64,000 nt of DNA from assembly GCA_039619475.1 (NCBI GenBank), contig CM077115.1:512512815-512576814 (forward strand). Direction: 5' to 3'. This DNA is from Icerya purchasi (Eukaryota > Arthropoda > Insecta > Hemiptera > Monophlebidae). Of this stretch, positions 58,678 through 64,000 are shown piece after piece. The notes under the pieces are model-generated. The model saw nothing but the letters and a program-made list of their open reading frames with translations. It made no database searches and was not told where the DNA came from. Both the position numbers and the translations under genes were made by a program. The stretch's first letter is position 1; every line of letters starts with the position of its first letter.

Positions 58678-61000
58678 ATTTTTTGATAACTAATTATTTC
58701 CGTGGAATATATTCCAAAAACGGTTTGTATGAAATTATTTTTTTTTAAAAGTTGTAGAGAAAAAGTGGTGGAACCACCTTTACTACCATGCGTATACCGA
58801 AACTTTAAACGCGTTTTTCTCAAAACCATATTTTTCAAATATAAACTACTGAATATATCGTTGTTTTTTTTTTTTTTTAATTTCAAAGTAGATTAAATGT
58901 ATTGCAGGACAAACTTAAAAAACTACGATATTTCTTTTTTTTTTTTTTTTTACAGCACTTTGAAAAGCGGAAAAAACGAAAAAACACGACACTAAAATTT
59001 GCATGTCCACCATTGTTCAAATTTTTTGACTTTTTGTTGGTTTTATAGGTTCAACCTCCAACAAATGTAATATATTTCATAAAAATGTTTTTTTTTGATT
59101 TCTGATTTCAGATAATATTTACAAGTGCTACAGTGCCGCCTACTTGGATACTTTTTTTTTTTTTTTTTTTGAGGCGGCCATATTTCAGCATAAATAAGAA
59201 AGTACTATTATATATTTTTTTTTTTTTACTAAAAAAAAAAAACATTTTCATACATACTTTAAGACCTGTTAAATAAGTATCAAAAAAATTGAGTTCTTTA
59301 CTTACTTCCTTCCGTGAAAAAAAAATTCGAGAAAATCGTGTCATTTTGCGGTCGCTACATGAGAACCTTCCCTTAAGCGTTCGTTCACAATGTTGCCGAC
59401 TGGCGACATCAACTTTAGGAGCGTACAATAATACATTCTTGAATTATACGCTTATTATTATAATAATGTTCTTCGACAAGAAATTGTTTTCTTGACAATC
59501 GGTAAAATTTATTATTTACCGCTATTTAAAACAGCTGTGAGTAGACGCGATAAAAAAAAATCGAGTCTTCTTCTCTTTTTCAATATTTTTATATATTAAT
59601 TTTTCAAAAAAAGATTTAACATTTTGCAAATAAGAACGATAACACGCTATTAAATATAAACAATATATTGTAGCTTACGAATTATAAGTTTTTGAATTTC
59701 ATTGTTACCGATTGACAACGTAGTGACTAAAATATTCAGCCTTCTCCGTGTTTAGCCGTAAAAAAAAAAAAAAAAAAAAAAACTTATGGACAATAACTAT
59801 AATTTTGATTTTTGGTATGTATATTTAGGTTAATTATATATTTTATGAGTTTTTTAAATAATTGCTTTTTTTCTATATACATAATTATTCTCTATGTCTT
59901 TTTACACCATATATGTATGTATTATTTTTCTGCATGCGCAATGTGGTACCTTTAGATATGAAGTTTTTTAAGATGTACTTTGTAGAATTATTTCATTTAG
60001 TTTAAAAATAGAAAGTGTTTTTACTATAAATTACCATGATTTAGTATAAAATAAATTTATTCAGTTCTATAAATATTAATGTTTGTTTAATTTCATACCT
60101 TTAAGTTACAATATTGCCAATTGGTAACATTATACATACATCTCAATAGATAATAGCGCCGGTGGGATAAAATTTTCACGAAAGGTTATGTTACGTTCCC
60201 AGTAATTGATGTAAATATAAAATTTATTATTTTTATTTGAACGAAAGGGTTACTTTCACCTCTGATTACTTTTTTAATTGTATCGAATGTAAACGTTTTT
60301 TTTTTTGTTTTTTTTTGTTTTTTTTTGTTTTTTTTTGTTTTTTTTCTACACATCAAGAGTACTTCATATGTTTTCATTTTTATATGTATGTTATATATTA
60401 CGTATTGTTTTGAGGCATAACTGCTGAGCTCATTAAAACTAATGAATCACCTAAGACCAAAGCCCTTAGGGAGATTTTGTTAATTCGGAGGAAGAATAAG
60501 GATAATAATTGAATATTGAATATAGAATGAAAAAGTGGAGATAAATCAACAGTGCGAAAGGATGTGTTTAAAGGGCGAAAAGAAATCATTGTCTAGCTGA
60601 AAGTCAGTGATTTGAATATTTTAGTCGATTACTTTTAATCAATTTTTTAAATAAGAATGAAATTATTGAACGTGAACGTATTAAAAATCTGTAAGAATAC
60701 AAATAATACGGCGGTAAGTATTGAACCACAGACATTTTTAGAATTGAGTAATTCTAGGTTTTTTGACTAAAAGGTTCTAATGGAACTTTATCGTTTCGTC
60801 GAAAATCTCATTTACAATCGATTGAATATTAAGTACGAATTTTTTGAGAATTTTTATCTCTGAATCGGAATTTCTACGGACATTTTAAAATTTCAAAAGG
60901 TCGTTGATAAAAATTGTTCGTGTCTTTTTACTCGGAAAATGGATGTAATTTTTTCAGATTTTTCGAATGGCGAAGCATTGTTTTTTGTTTTGTTTTTTTT
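56345..61000. other. No recognised gene; poly(A/T)-rich, unknown repeats
   Basis: Several long homopolymer tracts (58647-58674 T, 59151-59170 T, 59761-59782 A). 58630-59200 shows repeat-like phrases (for example AAACGCGTTTTTCTCAAAAC) but no recognised family. Splice-donor-like sites on the minus strand at 57586-57594 (ATGGTAAGT) and near 59300 (GAAGTAAGT) follow short Met-initiated frames. They are candidate first exons for a minus-strand gene, not supported further. Confidence 0.35.
60297..60346. repeat. (GTTTTTTTT)n minisatellite
   Basis: Five near-identical 9-10-base units of eight or nine T plus G. The minus-strand Lys-rich frame across it is an artefact. Confidence 0.85.
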
Positions 61001-61006
61001 TTTTTT

Positions 61007-61455
61007 GGGGGGGGGGGCTTATCAATCATGTACCTTAACCGAGAAACATTTAGAGTCGGTGACATTTTAATCGCATCGGATATTGTTAATAAGAAGGAAC
61101 AGTCTATTTGGAAAAGAAAAGACAGGATATGTGAAGTGCAATAAGGGGCAGAAGCCTAAATCTCAGGAAATGGGAATATGCGAACACTTAATAAACGCAT
61201 AATAATCGCTACAGAGACAACTACGTCATTGGAATGGAGAGGACAATGTGGAATGGAAACAAATAAAAAGCGTAAACGGAAGATGATGGAATATGGCTTA
61301 ATAATGGAGGTATCAAAACGACAAAATGAGAGAAACAAAAGCATGCACGGACTGGAAGAATTTAGGTTGAACAGACAGATAGTAGAAGGAAAGAGGGCTA
61401 AAAAAGAAACGTAAATGTTTGATTAGAATATAAAATGGAAATTTTTACACCGTGG
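61007..61455 (-). pseudogene. Family A LINE 3' part
   Basis: On the minus strand IIFRLRFLFVSIP parallels IIRLRLNH of the 24.1-kb copy, then the knuckle CPLHSNDVVVSVAIIMR near 61235-61185, with the second Cys changed to Ser. The 3' end TTTCTCGGTTAAGGTAC then ATGATTGATAAG, a C run and poly(A) (T tract 60987-61006 on plus) is a clear family terminus. Stops and frameshifts. Confidence 0.65.
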
Positions 61456-64000
61456 TGGTAGGTTAAAAGGTAATGTTTTTTCTTAAGAATGGAAGAGCTG
61501 GAAGATGTAAAAGCCGAGTGTAAACAAATTATCCGCTTGCATCATTTGAAAGAAGACGAAATGGAGAAGAAGCCGAAACATAATAAAAAAAAATTAAAAA
61601 CTAAATTTTTTAATCGTGCGTCAAAGAAAATGAACCAGAATGTTTTGAAAAATTCACTCCGTTTTTATCCTTAATATTCTGTTGAAGCAAAGTTCCACAG
61701 TTTGATTCTAATGCAGACAGATAGGTATTTTAAAATATTTCTCATCTACTATTGTTGGATGACCACTAATGTCTCCTATATATTTATAAATTAGTAAAGA
61801 GAAATAACAAAAAGCTAATTTTAAAATTTAAATAAATATCAATAAGAAGGAAACATAAAAATATAGATAAGGCTAGTTATGCGGATTGTATTAATTCTGT
61901 ATTCTGCGCAGTATTGAACGCAAAATACTCTTTATTCGGAAACAAAGATGTGTATGCCCAGTCAAACATACTGGCGAAGAATTCACAAATTTGAACTTCG
62001 CTAATTGCTTTTTGTAGAAGAACCGTCCCCCCCCCCCATAAATTTAACTGTTTCGAATAACACTGGCCAACTCTGCAAACCTAAACGTAACAACCGATTG
62101 ATTTAATTTTAATTGATTATGTTCGCGGAAAAATGAAAACTATTAAAATAAGCACTTTCGGCCGTTTATTTTTACGAATAAACAAAAGTTAAACGGGTAA
62201 AGGTTAGTCAGAAGGAAAGGGCTATTTCAAACTAGCGATAAAACTATCGAAAAGGAATAGACAATAATGGTAAGGATACAGAGAAACGATGTACGATAAA
62301 GAAAAATATCGAATCAAAGGAAAAAGCGAAATAGTAAATAAGAACAAGAAACCGGAAAAATCAGAGCACATAAAACGAAAGCGAATAGTGGACATTTTAT
62401 GCCGTGACAGTTAATTAACGACTCTTTTACAGATACGAGAGATAACGGGGACAACAGGCAAGGAAATTATTATCGCTGTTAACCAACGTTAGATTTCTTC
62501 TTTTTTTTTCAAAAAAAAAAAAAAAAAAACAAAAAAACTGCTAAGGTTATTATGGCACATAAAAGGAGGCATTCCAAATATGCTGAGTTCAGCCACTCAT
62601 TCTAATGGGTGTTATGATCTTCGTAATGGTGGTTGAAGTTTTGAAACTCGAATGTTTCCTACTAAGCTTAATGTAAGGAGTAAATGTGAGATAGTGGCGG
62701 CAACCGTCTGATCGCGCAAGGGACACATAGACGGAAGTGAACCGATTATGTGTTTACAGTAGATGCCAATGTAACTAATTCGCTACCGGGTTGGAGGTCT
62801 TAAAATCGTGCGTTCGACCGTATTAATATTTTTTAAGAATGTCGCAGTAGATGTCCAGTTTTTGTTTTCTACTAGTTTTCACAGATCTTATAAGAAATAT
62901 TTATAGCATGGACGACGGTGAAGGCATCTGCTGGCATTGGATGACAACTCGGTCATTAAATGGCACCCTGAGTGCTCAGGAATTTAAATGAGCGTTACGT
63001 CGCGATACCTTTGCTATGTAAATAGTGCTGTATCATTAACGCGTTATTACATTTTTAGTTTTTTATCATATTTAAAGACTATAATAGATGGAACGAGTAA
63101 CGCAAGGAATGTGTGGTTAGATTACTGTGGGTCTTGACGAGGCGAATAATGTAGTGTTTCATTCTGTAAAGTTCCGCATGCAATGTAAAACAGGCATCGT
63201 TGAGCCTAAAGACGTGTATTTACCATCAAAAGCATAAGTTACTGACAGTAGCTCTGCTTCTTCCGCATTTATCCCAGCTCCATCCGTTTAGTATACTAGA
63301 TGATTTGAAGTCTGTACATAAGAAATTCGTTCTACCAGCATGTTGGGTTAACGATATATATATATATATATATCAATATTTATCTAGAAGGAGCTCTAAG
63401 GGGGATAAGAAAGTTAGAGCTAATTGGCTTTTCTAAAGACGCAATACCGCATCCGCGAAAGTTGCAAGTATTTCTAGTAGTAGATCGCTTGAAAAAAAAA
63501 AAAAAAAAAAAACTATTTGCAAAAAGAATAGTGATTCAAATGCTGAAGAAAGTTTTGCATATTACTTAGAGGAATATGAAGTATTTTCGAAAGTAAGAGA
63601 GAGGATGGCAACTGTATAAGGCGGGCATGCCGACAGTTAGGGATCACAATAGTTTTCAACGTGGAGTGGTGCACAGGATCGAGATATTTCAATAGGAATT
63701 TACTTGCCGAGGAATAAATGCCGATGATTGGTTCTTAATAAAATAATCGATTTATAGATATTGCAAAAAGATTCCCAGTTCGTGTTGCATCTGCAACCAG
63801 TTAGATATTTTACTTATTAGATTTAGGGCACCCGTATCTCTCTGATCAGCAATATGAGATTTTCAACTTTGAAAATGTTTAGTTACTCTGTAAACTTTCC
63901 TAACGGGTCACAAAGTATTTTCGTAAATCCTAAATTTTTCAAGGCTTTCTTGTCTTTCTTTTTCACGCTAAATATATAAGAGAGAGTGTCCACCTAACCG
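61456..64000. other. No recognised gene
   Basis: AT-rich. Purine-rich patches (61480-61640, 62200-62480) could be old minus-strand family A coding sequence but no motif is recognisable. A tracts at 62508-62529 and 63491-63512; TA run at 63354-63372. A tRNA-like B-box phrase, GCGTTCGACC, near 62811 lacks a usable A box. Confidence 0.35.

Noticed and set aside
62770..62830. tRNA-like stretch with GCGTTCGACC
   Set aside because: No A box at the right distance and no cloverleaf.
1..64000. CRISPR array, prophage, operon or bacterial system
   Set aside because: No direct-repeat/spacer array and no packed genes; composition, splice signals and transposons are those of a eukaryotic nuclear genome.

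Overview
This window looks like AT-rich nuclear DNA from an arthropod, most likely an insect. It has no operons, no compact gene packing and no long open frames. It is full of microsatellites, poly(A)/poly(T) tracts, decayed non-LTR retrotransposons, a piggyBac relic with TTAA flanks, hAT-type miniature elements with 8-bp target duplications, and tRNA-like short repeats. CpG is not strongly depleted in single-copy stretches. I cannot fix the order; frequent CpG and the mix of LINE, piggyBac and hAT elements would suit several insect groups.

The only stretch that reads like an intact host gene is on the minus strand at 20938-21501. It is a 187-codon 3'-terminal exon with a splice acceptor at its start, a hydrophobic signal-peptide-like beginning, an acidic Asp run, several basic-residue clusters, a stop, and an AATAAA about 37 bases past the stop. 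It probably encodes the body of a secreted protein whose first exon lies elsewhere. I do not recognise the family.

Almost everything else that can be named is mobile DNA. (1) One LINE lineage, here called family A, has a strongly pyrimidine-rich coding strand, an RNase H domain, an odd C-terminal knuckle (C-x2-H, then C-x3-H-x4-C) and a shared 3' end resembling TTTCTGGGTAAAGGTCC followed by GATTGA, a C run and poly(A). About ten 5'-truncated pieces lie at 5.6-5.95, 15.9-17.0, 22.0-23.6, 23.9-24.5, 26.45-27.4, 34.6-35.6, 43.1-43.4, 52.6-53.3, 56.1-56.3 and 61.0-61.45 kb. (2) Other LINEs: a CR1/Jockey-type piece (2.95-3.69 kb, minus), an RTE-type piece (6.0-6.6 kb, minus), a 2.3-kb Jockey-like element (27.45-29.8 kb, minus), an A-rich I-like element with RNase H and zinc knuckle (36.3-38.7 kb, plus) next to a partial copy, and an element with endonuclease, RT and knuckle parts (40.0-42.7 kb, plus). 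(3) DNA transposons: a deleted piggyBac (10381-11761), a hAT transposase C-terminal relic (51.9-52.1 kb), and hAT-like MITEs at 8.0, 13.3, 17.2, 18.7, 31.1, 46.5 and 49.7 kb. (4) Two tRNA-derived SINE-like pieces, three hairpins and many simple repeats.

No functional pathway links these pieces. The window reads as an intron-scale or intergenic region shaped by repeated insertion, truncation and nesting of selfish elements around at least one host exon. Every transposon reading frame seen is broken by stops, frameshifts or deletions.
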